Position numbers and translations under genes: made by a program. The notes beneath the pieces are model-generated. The model searched no databases and was not told where the DNA came from. It saw only the letters and a program-made list of their open reading frames with translations. From JALYLC01 sp963743275 (GTDB taxonomy: Bacteria > Actinomycetota > Thermoleophilia > Gaiellales > JALYLC01): a DNA stretch of 64,000 bases. The stretch is taken from assembly GCA_963743275.1 (NCBI GenBank), contig CAVUPB010000007.1, positions 496,001 through 560,000 on the forward strand. Direction: 5' to 3'. Of the stretch, positions 27,113 to 37,264 are shown piece by piece (the first letter of the stretch is position 1; each line of letters begins with the position of its first letter).

Positions 27113-27763
27113 CTACGAGCCCTGGCCGATCCAGACCTCGCCGTCGGCGTAGCGCTCCTTCTTCCAGATCGGCACCGTCAGCTTGAGCGTGTCGATGGCC
27201 TGCTTGCAGGCGGCGAACGCCGGCGCGCGGTGGGCCGAGGAGATCGCGATGCCGACCGAGGCCTCGCCGACCGCGACGACACCGGTGCGGTGCGCGATCG
27301 CGGCGCGCAGGCAGCCGTGATCGGCGAGCGCGGCGCGCGCGATGCGCGCGATCTCCTGCTCGGCCATGCCCGGGTAGGCCTCGTACTCGAGGTCGAGCAC
27401 GTCGCGCTCGCGCGCCGTCGCGCGCACCGTCCCCGTGAACGTTGCGATCGCGCCGGCGTCGGGCCCGCCGACGTGGGCGATCAGGCGCGCGAGGTCGATC
27501 GGCTCCGGGCCGAGCAGGACGAGCGGCTCGCCGGCGCCGCCCGAGACGGGCGTGATCAGCGCGACCTCGTCGCCGTCCTCGAGGGCGTGCGTGCGCTCGG
27601 CGTACTCCTGGTTGACGGCGTAGGAGAGGCCCGGCGGCTCCGGGCCGATGGCGAGCGCGGCGAAGACGTCGCCCGCGGTCGCGCCGTCCGGCAGCTCGAG
27701 CTCGCGCTTGCCGGTTCCCGCGCGCTCCCGCAGCGCGGCGAACAGCCGCACGGTCACGCGCAC
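27113..27763 (-). CDS. Molybdopterin synthase, fused small (MoaD) and large (MoaE) subunits
   Basis: 216 aa from GTG 27763 (another in-frame GTG at 27757). Residues 1-78 or so are MoaD, a ubiquitin-like fold (VRLFAALRERAGTGK) ending at the characteristic Gly-Gly of PVSGG. Normally that Gly-Gly is the free C-terminus that carries the thiocarboxylate. Residues about 85-216 are MoaE (FTGTVRATARERDVLDLEYE, HRTGVVAVGEASVGIAI, PIWKKERYADG). The enzyme inserts sulphur into precursor Z. In a fusion the MoaD tail is not free unless processed, so how sulphur is loaded is an open question. Downstream of a small secreted protein with a 7-bp gap. Confidence 0.9.
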   Translation of the reverse strand: MRVTVRLFAALRERAGTGKRELELPDGATAGDVFAALAIGPEPPGLSYAVNQEYAERTHALEDGDEVALITPVSGGAGEPLVLLGPEPIDLARLIAHVGGPDAGAIATFTGTVRATARERDVLDLEYEAYPGMAEQEIARIARAALADHGCLRAAIAHRTGVVAVGEASVGIAISSAHRAPAFAACKQAIDTLKLTVPIWKKERYADGEVWIGQGS

Positions 27764-27770
27764 GCGGGAC

Positions 27771-28181
27771 TCACGCCGTGACGCGGAACTTGGCGGTGCT
27801 GATGCGGGTGCCGCCGACCGTGAGCACGGCGCTCCACTTGCCGAGCTTGCTCTTGACGACGCCGGCGCCGATCCACGCGTACAGCCGCGTGTCCTTCTTG
27901 TCGCCCGCGATCGTCTTGTTGTCCCACACGGCGCGCAGCGTGCCGGTCGAGTCGTGCCACTCGATGCGCAGCTTCTGGCCGGGCGTCGCGGGCGTCTTCC
28001 AGACGAAGTTCGCATACAGGCGCTTGACCTTGGCGACCGAGAACGTCGTCGCCTTGGCGCCGCCGGAGCTCTCCGAGACCCAGGACTTCGAGACGCTGCC
28101 CTTGCCTCCGGCCGCCTGAGCCGCATCGAGCGCAGGCACCAGCATGAGCAGGCAGATCGCGAACACGGCGAGGCGGCGCAT
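27771..28181 (-). CDS. Small secreted protein of unknown function
   Basis: 136 aa with signal peptide about 1-23 (MRRLAVFAICLLMLVPALDA). The mature domain is beta-rich and basic (KRLYANFVWKTPATPGQKLR, GAGVVKSKLGKWSAVLTVGG) and reads like a single Ig-like or carbohydrate-binding-like sandwich; no cysteines or catalytic motif. TAGGGT exactly 6 nt before the ATG supports the start. Likely co-transcribed with moaD-moaE, though no functional link is evident. Confidence 0.72.
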   Translation of the reverse strand: MRRLAVFAICLLMLVPALDAAQAAGGKGSVSKSWVSESSGGAKATTFSVAKVKRLYANFVWKTPATPGQKLRIEWHDSTGTLRAVWDNKTIAGDKKDTRLYAWIGAGVVKSKLGKWSAVLTVGGTRISTAKFRVTA

Positions 28182-28187
28182 ACCGAC

Positions 28188-28193
28188 ACCCTA
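28188..28193 (-). promoter_or_regulatory. -10 hexamer TAGGGT for leaderless start at 28181
   Basis: TAGGGT, exactly 6 nt, then ATG on the minus strand. Confidence 0.6.
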
Positions 28194-28243
28194 ACCCGAC
28201 GGGCGCGAACCGGCAACCCGCCACTGATCGCGGGAGAACGCCT

Positions 28244-28249
28244 TACGAT
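28244..28249 (+). promoter_or_regulatory. -10 hexamer TACGAT for the methylmalonyl-CoA mutase gene
   Basis: TACGAT, exactly 6 nt, then GTG 28256. Back-to-back with the TAGGGT at 28188-28193 on the other strand. Confidence 0.6.
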
Positions 28250-28255
28250 CAGCCC

Positions 28256-29764
28256 GTGGAGGAGCGGCCCGGCGAGTACCCGTACACACGCGGCATACGC
28301 GCCGACGGCTACGCCACGCGCCCCTGGACGATGCGGCAGTACGCGGGCTTCGCGTCGGCCGAGGAGACGAACGAGCGTTTCCGGCTGCTGCTCGAGCGCG
28401 GGCAGACCGGGCTTTCCGTGGCATTCGACCTGCCGACCCAGCTCGGCCTCGACTCGGACGATCCGCTCGCGCGCGGCGAGGTCGGGCGCACGGGCGTCGC
28501 GATCGACTCGCTCGACGACATGCTGCGGCTGTTCGACGGGATCCCGCTGGGCGAGGTCTCGACGTCGATGACGATCAACGCCCCGGCGGCGGTGCTGCTG
28601 CTGCTCTACGAGCTGGCGGGAGCGGAGCGCGGCGTCGCGCCCGGGCAGCTGCGCGGGACGGTGCAGAACGACGTGCTCAAGGAGTACGCCGCGCGCGGCA
28701 ACTACATCTTCCCGCCGCGCCCGTCGATGCGCCTGACGGTCGATCTCTTCCGGTACTGCAACGAGCGCCTGCCGCGCTTCAACACGATCTCGATCTCGGG
28801 CTACCACATCCGCGAGGCGGGCTCGAGCGCGGCCCAGGAGCTCGGGTTCACGATCGCCAACGGCATCGCCTACGTCGAGGCGGCGCTCGCGGCCGGCCTC
28901 GAGGTCGACGTCTTCGCGCCCCGGCTGTCGTTCTTCTTCAACGCGCACAACGACGTCTTCGCAGAGGTCGCGAAGTTCCGCGCGGCGCGGAGGATCTGGG
29001 CGACGCTCATGCGCGAGCGCTTCGGCGCGCGCGACGAGCGCTCGCTGGCGCTGCGCTTCCACGCCCAGACGGGAGGCTCCACGCTGACGGCGCAGGGGCC
29101 GCTCACGAACGTCGTGCGGGTGGCGCTGCAGGCCTTCGCCGCGACCGCCGGTGGGTGTCAGTCGCTGCACACCAACGGCTACGACGAGGCGCTCGCGCTG
29201 CCGACCGAGCGCTCGGCCACGCTCGCGCTGCGCACGCAGCAGGTGCTGCTGCACGAGTCGGGCGTCGCCGCCGTGCCCGACCCGTTCGGCGGCTCCGAGT
29301 ACGTCGAGGGGCTGACCGACGCGATCGAGCGCGAGGCGCGGCAGCTGATCGCGGAGATCGACGAGCGCGGGGGCGCCGTGGCCGCGATCGAGAGCGGCTG
29401 GGTCAAGGGCCGCATCGAGGACGAGGCGTTCGCCCAGCAGCGCGCGATCGAGCAGGGCACGAGCGTGATCGTCGGCGTCAACCGCTACGTCGATCCGCCC
29501 GACTCCGACATCGAGCTGCTCGCCGTCACGCAGGCCAGCGAGCAGGCACAGATCGAGCGCCTGGAGGCCGTGCGCGGCGGCCGCGACGCCGCCGCCTGCG
29601 AGCGCGCCCTGGCCGAGGTCGCCGCGGCCGCGCGCGACGCGGCGCGGCCGCTGCTCGAGCCGCTGCGGGCCGCGCTCGAGCTGCGCTGCACGGTCGGCGA
29701 GGTCTGCCGCGCCCTGCGCGGCGAGTGGGGGAGCTACGACGCGCAGGTGTCGGACGGTCGATGA
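28256..29764 (+). CDS. Methylmalonyl-CoA mutase family, large (catalytic barrel) subunit
   Basis: 502 aa, the TIM-barrel acyl-CoA-binding part without the B12-binding domain, so a separate small subunit must exist elsewhere. Landmarks: RPWTMRQYAGF, SVAFDLPTQLGLDSDDP, STSMTINAPA, RLPRFNTISISGYHIREAGS and LSFFFNAHNDVFAE. A Tyr (Y19 in ADGYATRPW) aligns from memory with Tyr89 of methylmalonyl-CoA mutase, a substrate-selecting position, which favours methylmalonyl-CoA. It would convert methylmalonyl-CoA to succinyl-CoA, completing the pathway begun by the carboxylase subunits at 42.9-51 kb. Its stop overlaps the MFS gene as ATGA. Confidence 0.9.
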   Translation: MEERPGEYPYTRGIRADGYATRPWTMRQYAGFASAEETNERFRLLLERGQTGLSVAFDLPTQLGLDSDDPLARGEVGRTGVAIDSLDDMLRLFDGIPLGEVSTSMTINAPAAVLLLLYELAGAERGVAPGQLRGTVQNDVLKEYAARGNYIFPPRPSMRLTVDLFRYCNERLPRFNTISISGYHIREAGSSAAQELGFTIANGIAYVEAALAAGLEVDVFAPRLSFFFNAHNDVFAEVAKFRAARRIWATLMRERFGARDERSLALRFHAQTGGSTLTAQGPLTNVVRVALQAFAATAGGCQSLHTNGYDEALALPTERSATLALRTQQVLLHESGVAAVPDPFGGSEYVEGLTDAIEREARQLIAEIDERGGAVAAIESGWVKGRIEDEAFAQQRAIEQGTSVIVGVNRYVDPPDSDIELLAVTQASEQAQIERLEAVRGGRDAAACERALAEVAAAARDAARPLLEPLRAALELRCTVGEVCRALRGEWGSYDAQVSDGR

Positions 29765-31029
29765 AGGCGGCGCGCGGCGTGCTGCGCCACGTGGTCATGG
29801 ACATCGGCCCGCTGCGGCGCCATCGCGACTTCCGGCTGCTCTTCTTCGGCCAGCTCGCGACGTTCCTGGGCTCGATGCTGACGTTCGTCGCGATCCCGTT
29901 CCAGGTCTACGCGCTGACCGGATCGTCGCTGACGGTGGGCCTGCTCGGGCTCGCGGAGCTCGTGCCGGTGCTCACGCTCGGGCTGCTCGGCGGCGCGCTC
30001 GCCGACGTCATCGACCGCCGGCGCCTGGTGCTCCTGACCGAGCTGTCGCTGATGGCGGCCTCGGGCGTGCTCGTGTGGAACGCCACGCTCGCCCAGCCCT
30101 CCGTGGTCGTCATCTTCGCCGTCTCGGTCGTCGCCGCGGGCGGCTGGTCGCTGCAGCGCCCGGCGCTCGACGCGCTGCTGCCACGGCTCGTCGAGCGCGA
30201 CGAGCTGACCGCCGCGGGCGCGCTCTCGACGTTCCAGACGACGGTCGGGATGCTCGCGGGGCCGGTCATCGGGGGCGTGCTCGTCGCGTCGACCGGCCTT
30301 GCCGCCACCTATGCGATCGACGTCGCCACGTTCGGCGTCTCGCTCGCCCTGCTGCGCGCCATGGCGGCCGTGCCGCCGCCGCCGGACGCCCGGCGTCCGA
30401 GCCTCGCCGGCGTCGCCGAGGGTCTCCGCTACGCGCGCAGCCGTCCGGAGCTGATGGGCACGTACATCGTCGACATCTCGGCCATGTTCTTCGGCATGCC
30501 GTCGGCGCTCTTCCCGCAGGTCGCGCACGGCTACGGCGGCGCCGGCGTGCTCGGCCTGCTCTACAGCGCGATCGCGGCGGGCGGGCTCGTCGCGTCCGCC
30601 ACCAGCGGCTGGGCCGCGCGCGTGCACCGGCACGGCCGCGCGGTCGTCGTGGCCGGCGCCGTCTGGGGCCTCGGCACGATCGCGTTCGGCTTCAGCGGCG
30701 CGCTCTGGCTCGCGCTCCTCAGCCTCGCCGTGGCGGGCGGGGCGGACACCGTCAGCGGCATCTTCCGGCGGCGCATCTGGAACGAGACGATCCCGGACGA
30801 GCTGCGCGGCCGCCTCGCGAGCATCGAGATGATCAGCTTCTCGTCGGGCCCGCTGCTCGGCAACGTCGAGTCGGGCGCCGTGGCGTCGCTCGCGGGCGTG
30901 CGCTTCTCGATCGTCTCGGGCGGCGTCCTGTGCGTGGCCGGAGCCGTCGTGTGCGCGCTCCTGCTGCCGGCGTTCTGGCGCTACGAGCCGGACTCCATCT
31001 CCTCGAGCTCGGCGAGCAGCTTGCGGTAG
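29761..31029 (+). CDS. MFS transporter, EntS-like
   Basis: 422 aa with about 12 membrane helices and the MFS_3/EntS-type start (LRRHRDFRLLFFGQLATFLGSML). Loop 2-3 carries the MFS motif A variant GGALADVIDRRRLVL. A cytoplasmic linker lies about residues 200-225. The family exports siderophores, drugs or metabolites; the substrate is unknown. The ATG overlaps the mutase stop, so co-expression is expected. Its last 49 bp overlap the convergent rsgA gene. Confidence 0.88.
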   Translation: MKAARGVLRHVVMDIGPLRRHRDFRLLFFGQLATFLGSMLTFVAIPFQVYALTGSSLTVGLLGLAELVPVLTLGLLGGALADVIDRRRLVLLTELSLMAASGVLVWNATLAQPSVVVIFAVSVVAAGGWSLQRPALDALLPRLVERDELTAAGALSTFQTTVGMLAGPVIGGVLVASTGLAATYAIDVATFGVSLALLRAMAAVPPPPDARRPSLAGVAEGLRYARSRPELMGTYIVDISAMFFGMPSALFPQVAHGYGGAGVLGLLYSAIAAGGLVASATSGWAARVHRHGRAVVVAGAVWGLGTIAFGFSGALWLALLSLAVAGGADTVSGIFRRRIWNETIPDELRGRLASIEMISFSSGPLLGNVESGAVASLAGVRFSIVSGGVLCVAGAVVCALLLPAFWRYEPDSISSSSASSLR

Positions 31030-31916
31030 GAGGCGAGGCGCTCGGGCGCGATGCCCGGCGCGGCGGCGACCGCACAGCCGTCCTCGCCCTCGCGGTGCAT
31101 GCAGCCCTCCCATTCGCAGTCGGCGGCGGCGGCAGCGATCTCGGGGAACGCCTTCTCGAGGTCGGCCGCGGCGACGCCGGCGATGCCGAAGCTGCGGATG
31201 CCGGCGGTGTCGATCAGCGCGCCGCCGCCGGGGAGATCCATGTAGCGCGCGCCCGTCGTCGTGTGGCGGCCGCGGTCGCTCACCGGGTTGAGCTCGCCCG
31301 TTGCGTCGCTGCGGCCCGTGAGCGCGTTCGTGAGCGACGTCTTGCCGACGCCCGAGTGCCCGGCGAGCACGGTCACGCGGCCGGCGAGCGCGGCGCGCAG
31401 TTCGTCGAGGCCCTCGCCGGTGCGCAGCGAGAGTGCGACCACGCGGTGGCCGAGCGCGCGGTAGAGCTCGCGCACGCGCGCGACCTCGGCGTCGTCGTAG
31501 GGGAGGTCGACCTTCGTGAGCGCGAGCATCGCCTCGATCCCGCCCCGCCAGGCCGCCACCAGGTAGCGGTCGATCAGGCCGGGGCGCAGCGGGGGGTCGG
31601 CCACGGCGGCGACGATCACGAGCACGTCGACGTTCGCCGCGACGATCTTCTCCTCGTTGCGGAACGCGCCGCGCAGCAGGATCCCGCGGCGTGGCATGAC
31701 CGCCTCGACGCGCACCGAGCGGTCGGGCAGCTCGCGTATCTCGACGCGGTCGCCGACGACCGGGCGCGCGCGGCGCAGCCGGCCTGCGATCGTGCTCTCG
31801 CGTTCCTCGCCCGCGATGCGTACGACCACGAACTGGTTGTGGACGCCCGTGACGAGGCCCTCACCGGCGGAGTTGCTCGGAACTGGATTCACGTTCTCAG
31901 GCCGTGACCCCTCCAT
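30981..31916 (-). CDS. rsgA: Small ribosomal subunit biogenesis GTPase RsgA
   Basis: 311 aa, circularly permuted GTPase that checks late 30S assembly. Domain order: OB fold (about 20-85, GLVTGVHNQFVVVR), permuted G domain with G4 LTKVDLP before the P-loop GHSGVGKTSLTNAL, switch region GRHTTTGARY and G3 DTAGIRSFG. A C-terminal zinc finger has Cys and His ligands (CEWEGCMHREGEDGCAV). ATG 31916 overlaps the SDR gene by 20 bp; a GTG at 31892 is the alternative start. Confidence 0.95.
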   Translation of the reverse strand: MEGSRPENVNPVPSNSAGEGLVTGVHNQFVVVRIAGEERESTIAGRLRRARPVVGDRVEIRELPDRSVRVEAVMPRRGILLRGAFRNEEKIVAANVDVLVIVAAVADPPLRPGLIDRYLVAAWRGGIEAMLALTKVDLPYDDAEVARVRELYRALGHRVVALSLRTGEGLDELRAALAGRVTVLAGHSGVGKTSLTNALTGRSDATGELNPVSDRGRHTTTGARYMDLPGGGALIDTAGIRSFGIAGVAAADLEKAFPEIAAAAADCEWEGCMHREGEDGCAVAAAPGIAPERLASYRKLLAELEEMESGS

Positions 31917-32625
31917 CGACCACCAGCGTACTTCCGTGCATGTACGACGCGCCGTCCGAGGCCAGGAAGGCGACTGCGCCGGCGACGTCCTCGGGCGTGC
32001 CGATCCGCCCTGCCGGCAGCGAGCGCTCGAAGGCCGCGAGGCGCACGGCGTCGAGGCGGATCCAGTCGGCCATCGGGGTGTCGATGAGGCCCGGAGCGAC
32101 GCAGTTGACGCGCACGCCGAGCGGGCCGCAGTCGATCGCGAGGCTGCGTGTGAACATCACGACCGCGCCCTTGGAGGCGTTGTAGGCCGCACGCGTGTGG
32201 CCGCCGCTCAGCCCCGCCGTCGAGGCGATGTTGACGATGCAGCCCGAGCCCGCGGCCTGCATCGCCGGCAGCACCGCGCGGCAGGTCAGGAACGTGCCGC
32301 GCGCGTTCACGTCCATGATGAGATCCCAGTGCTGGAGCGACAGCTCGGTCACGTCGTGCTCGAAGAACACGCCGGCGGCGTTGACGAGCAGCCAGGGCGC
32401 GCCGAGCTCGCGCGCGACCGCGTCGCGCAGCGCCTCGACCGCCGCCTCGCTGCGCAGGTCGCAGGCGAAGCCGCGTGCGCCGGGTATCTCGGAGGCCGCG
32501 CGCGCGGCGTCGTCCTCGTCGAGGTCGCTGCAGGCGACGCGGAAGCCGTCGCGCGCGAGCCGCGCGGCGATCGCCGAGCCGATGCCGCCCGCGGCGCCGG
32601 TCACGAGCGCGACGCGCTCGCTCAC
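31897..32625 (-). CDS. SDR family NAD(P)-dependent oxidoreductase
   Basis: 242 aa, classical short-chain dehydrogenase. The dinucleotide site is TGAAGGIGSAIA, the NNAG-equivalent is VNAAGVF, and the catalytic Ser and Tyr/Lys lie in IVNIASTAGL and AAYNASKGAV. The C-terminus is HGSTLVVDGGVTA. SD after the beta-2 strand (CSDLDEDD) favours NAD over NADP. The GTG start overlaps the M55 peptidase stop (GTGA). The substrate cannot be read from sequence; it sits at the end of the dpp unit. Confidence 0.9.
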   Translation of the reverse strand: MSERVALVTGAAGGIGSAIAARLARDGFRVACSDLDEDDAARAASEIPGARGFACDLRSEAAVEALRDAVARELGAPWLLVNAAGVFFEHDVTELSLQHWDLIMDVNARGTFLTCRAVLPAMQAAGSGCIVNIASTAGLSGGHTRAAYNASKGAVVMFTRSLAIDCGPLGVRVNCVAPGLIDTPMADWIRLDAVRLAAFERSLPAGRIGTPEDVAGAVAFLASDGASYMHGSTLVVDGGVTA

Positions 32626-33445
32626 TCCTGCTCCCGGATCGCGCGCGTGATCATCGTGAATGCGACCCACGTGCGGTACAGCCGCAGCGGCTCGTCGTCG
32701 CGGAAGCGCAGGCTGCGCGGGCCGGTGCGCTCGACGTTGGGCAGCCAGGCGCCCATCTCGGCGTAGTCCGACGTGGTCACCTGCACCTCGAGCACGGCCG
32801 GCAGGTCGATCGCGGGCGGCGCCATGTCGCCGAGGCGCGCGAGTGCGCGTGCCGCACCCGCGCGGATGCGCTCGCACGCGACCTCCGGGTGCAGGCTCTC
32901 GGCCGCGAAGCGCGTGATCGAGCGCTTGACGACGACGCACTCGCAGCCGGGCGCGATGCGCAGCATCTCCTCGGCCGTCGCGTCGTCGCCGGTCACGAGC
33001 GCGATCGGCACGCCGTGGTGGAGCGCGACGAGCGCGTTGATGCCCGACTCGCCGACGACGTGCCCGTTCAGCTCGGCGTGGTAGACGACGGAGGGGTTGT
33101 AGGTGTGCGAGAGCACGGCCGTCTGCGCCGAGATCGAGCCGTGGTAGCTGACGAGGAAGGCCGCCGCGAACGAATCGTCGAGGCCCTCCATCATGTAGAG
33201 CGGCTTGTGCTTGCCCGAGACGAGCGACGCGCGGCCGTGCAGCCGCTCGGGCCGCAGGTTCTGCATCAGGTAGTGCGCGTCGTTGACGACGAACGCCGTC
33301 GCGCCGGCATCGGCGGCGCCGTCGATCGACGCGTTGACCTCGTTCTCGAGCAGCGTGCGGCCGCCCTCGTACTCGGGCCCGTTCAGCACCTGCTCCCAGT
33401 GCACGATGCCCGCCGTGCCCTCGATGTCGGACGAGATGAAGACTT

Positions 33446-33449
<4 letters not shown>
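32622..33449 (-). CDS. M55 family D-aminopeptidase (DppA-like)
   Basis: 275 aa, zinc D-aminopeptidase. The family ligands are visible: D8 and E10 in SSDIEGTAGI and H59 in NDAH, in register with the known D8/E10/H60 of Bacillus DppA. It would free D-Ala and other D-residues from peptides, for example from wall turnover. The GTG overlaps the dppF stop (GTGA), and GGAGGG lies just upstream. The order permeases, ATPases, M55 recalls the Bacillus subtilis dpp operon, where the D-aminopeptidase is encoded with the dipeptide importer. Confidence 0.92.
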
Positions 33450-34439
<990 letters not shown>

Positions 34440-34447
<8 letters not shown>

Positions 34448-35417
34448 GCTGCAGCTCCTCGTGATAGCGGCAGGCCGTGGCGCGCGCGGGGCCGAGCTGC
34501 ACGAGCGGCGGATCGACCGTCGCGCAGTCGGGGTGCGCGATCTCGCAGCGCGGGTGGAAGCGGCAGCCCGGCGGCGGGGCGACGAGGTCGGGCGGCATGC
34601 CGGCGATGGACTCGAGGTGGGCGCGGCGCTCGTCGAAGTCGGGCACCGAGCGCAGCAGCGCGCGGGTGTACGGATGTCGTGGCGCGCCGAACACCTCGGC
34701 CACCGTCCCGGTCTCGACGATGCGGGCGGCGTACATCACCGCGACGCGCTCGCACGTCTGCGCGACGACGGCGAGATCGTGGGTCACGAGCACCATCGAG
34801 ACGCCGGTCTCGCTGCGCAGGCGCGCGAGCAGGTGCAGGATCTGATCCTGGATCGTCACGTCCAGGGCGGTCGTGGGCTCGTCGCAGAGCAGCAGCTGCG
34901 GCTCGCAGGCGAGCGCGATCGCGATCACGATGCGCTGGCGCAGGCCGCCCGACAGCTCGTGCGGGAACGCCTGGTAGCGGCGCTCGGGATCGGGCACGCC
35001 GACCAGCCGCAGCAGCTCGAGCGCGCGGCCGCGCGCCTGCTCGGCGCTGCGCCCGAGACGCACCCGGGGGCCCTCGGCGATCTGGTCGCCGACGCGCATG
35101 ACGGGGTTGAGCGCCGTCATCGGCTCCTGGAAGACCATGCCGATGTGCGCGCCGCGCAGCTCCACGAGCGAGCGCGGCGAGAGCGCGTTCCCGTCGAAGA
35201 CGATCTCGCCGCCGGCGATCCGGGCGCGCCCGGGCAGCAGGCCCAGGATCGCGCGCAGCGTCATGCTCTTGCCGCAGCCGGACTCGCCCACGAGACCGAG
35301 CGCGCCTCCGCGCAGCACGTCGAGGTCGACGCCGTCGACCGCCTTGACGACGCCGCGGGGCGTGGGGATCTCGACGCGCAGATCGCGCACCGACAGGATC
35401 GGCTCGGCCGAGCTCAC
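34440..35417 (-). CDS. dppD: Dipeptide/oligopeptide ABC transporter ATP-binding protein DppD
   Basis: 325 aa. Walker A GESGCGKS, Q-loop FQEPMTALNPVM, signature LSGGLRQRIVIAIAL, Walker B LLLCDEPTTALD and H-loop VTHDLAVV. The C-terminal tail has HPYTRALL and CRFHPRCEIAHPDC. The GTG start 35417 overlaps the dppC stop as GTGA. With DppF it powers the DppBC permease. Confidence 0.95.
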
Positions 35418-36289
35418 TCGGGCGCCAGCAGATCTGCAAGGCCGTCGCCGAGCAGCGAGAGGCCGAGCCCCGTGAGCACGACCGCGAAGCCGGGGAACGT
35501 CGTCAGCTGCCACTGCGTCGTCAGCAGCGACTCGCCGTCGGCCGCCATCGAGCCCCAGTCGGCGGTCGGCGGCGGCAGGCCGATGCCGAGGTACCCGAGC
35601 GTCACGATCGCCAGGATCGAGAGCACGATGTCGCTCATCGAGAAGACGATCGCCTGCGTGATCACGTTGGGCAGGATGTGCCGGCCGATGATGCGCGCGT
35701 CCGAGAGACCGGCGGCGCGGGCCGCGAGCACGTAGTCGAGCCGTTTCTGCACGAGCACCTCGCCGCGCACGATGCGCGCGTACGAGACCCAGCCGACGGC
35801 GGTGATCGCGATCACGATGGAGCGCCCGCCCGCGCCGAGCACGAACACGAGCGCGATCACGAGCACGAGGAACGGGAAGGCGACGACGATGTCGACGAGG
35901 CGCATCACGATCGTGTCCATGAAGCGCCCGTAGTAGCCGGCCAGGAGCCCGAGCAGCGTGCCCAGGCAGAACGGGCAGAGCACGGCGAAGAAGCCGATCA
36001 GGAGGTCGCTGCGGCCGGCGTAGATGAGGCGCGTGTAGACATCGCGGCCGACCTGGTCCGTCCCCAGCCAGTGCGCGCCGCTCGGGTGCGCGTAGGCGTG
36101 GATCAGGTCCTGGGCGTTCGGGTCGTAGCGGGTGATCAGCGGCGCGGCGATCGCCGCCAGGATCAGCGCGAGCACGATCGTCCCCCCGGCCACGAACGAC
36201 GGCGTGCGGTACCAGCGGTTGCGGAACGTGCGGCGGCGGGCGATCTCGTTCGCGGGCACCTCGGGAACCGCCGCTGCGATCGCCGCCAT
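35414..36289 (-). CDS. dppC: Dipeptide ABC transporter permease DppC
   Basis: 291 aa. An N-terminal cytoplasmic segment and a first helix (FVAGGTIVLALILAAIAAPL) precede the family marker HWLGTDQVGRDVYTRLIYAGR. The BPD-type permease domain has about five helices and the EAA loop near AARAAGLSDARIIGRHILPN. ATG 36289 shares one base with the dppB stop (TGATG). It forms the channel with DppB. Confidence 0.95.
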   Translation of the reverse strand: MAAIAAAVPEVPANEIARRRTFRNRWYRTPSFVAGGTIVLALILAAIAAPLITRYDPNAQDLIHAYAHPSGAHWLGTDQVGRDVYTRLIYAGRSDLLIGFFAVLCPFCLGTLLGLLAGYYGRFMDTIVMRLVDIVVAFPFLVLVIALVFVLGAGGRSIVIAITAVGWVSYARIVRGEVLVQKRLDYVLAARAAGLSDARIIGRHILPNVITQAIVFSMSDIVLSILAIVTLGYLGIGLPPPTADWGSMAADGESLLTTQWQLTTFPGFAVVLTGLGLSLLGDGLADLLAPE

Positions 36290-37236
36290 CAGTCGTACCT
36301 CACGCGCGGATCGAGCAGGGAGTAGGTGACGTCGATGACGAGGTTGACGAGCACGACGAACGCCGCGAGGACGAGCGTGACGCCCTGCACGATCGAGAAG
36401 TCGCGCTGCAGGATGCCGTCGAAGATCAGCGCGCCGACGCCCGGCAGCGCGAACACCTTCTCGACGACGACCGTGCCGCCGAGCAGGAAGCCGAGGTTGA
36501 TGCCGAGCACGGTGATCATCGGCATCACGCCGTTGCGCAGCGCGTGCCGGATGAGCACGCGGCGCTCGGGCAGGCCCTTCGCGCGCGCGGTCGTGATGTA
36601 GTCGGCCTCGAGCACCGCGAGCAGGCTCGCGCGCAGGCTGCGTATGAGCAGCGGCGCGGTGCCGATGGCGACCGTCAGGGCGGGCAGGAAGAGGCTGTCG
36701 ATGTGGCCGCGGACGCCGTTGCCGTAGCCGCCGACCGGGAACACCTTGAGGACGTCGCCGGCGGCCAGCAGGATGATCAGCATGAGCCCGACCCAGAAGG
36801 CGGGCATCCCGAGCCCGACGACGGGCAGCGCGCGCGCGACCTGGTCGGCGGGGCCGTCCTTGCGGCGCGCCGCCAGCGTCGCGATCGGCACGGCGATCAG
36901 GAGTGCGAGCACCGTGGCGTAGGCGAGCAGGAAGAGCGTGACCGGTGTGCGGTCGAGGACGAGCGAGCGCACCGAGACCCGGTACAGGAAGGAGTCCCCG
37001 AGATCGCCGTGCGCGAGCCGCTTCACGAACAGCCAGTACTGCGTGCCGAGCGAGCGGTCGAGGCCCCACTGGTGGTGGAGCTGCGCGATGTTCTGCGGCG
37101 TCGCGCGCGTGCCGAGCACGGTCAGCGCGGGATCGCCGGGTATCAGCCGCACGAGCAGGAACGCCACCATCGTCACGCCGACGGCGACCGGCACGAGTTG
37201 CGCGAGCCGGCGCAGCACGTAGGCGAGGCGATCCAT
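36289..37236 (-). CDS. dppB: Dipeptide ABC transporter permease DppB
   Basis: 315 aa. Typical start (LRRLAQLVPVAVGVTMVAFLL followed by RLIPGDP), about six helices, and the EAA loop TTARAKGLPERRVLIRHALRN. The end is VNLVIDVTYSLLDPRVRYD. It follows the substrate-binding gene after 28 bp, with a weak CAGGAA ribosome site. Confidence 0.95.
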   Translation of the reverse strand: MDRLAYVLRRLAQLVPVAVGVTMVAFLLVRLIPGDPALTVLGTRATPQNIAQLHHQWGLDRSLGTQYWLFVKRLAHGDLGDSFLYRVSVRSLVLDRTPVTLFLLAYATVLALLIAVPIATLAARRKDGPADQVARALPVVGLGMPAFWVGLMLIILLAAGDVLKVFPVGGYGNGVRGHIDSLFLPALTVAIGTAPLLIRSLRASLLAVLEADYITTARAKGLPERRVLIRHALRNGVMPMITVLGINLGFLLGGTVVVEKVFALPGVGALIFDGILQRDFSIVQGVTLVLAAFVVLVNLVIDVTYSLLDPRVRYD

Positions 37237-37264
37237 GGCGTTCCTGCTGTGCTACTTCCGCCGG

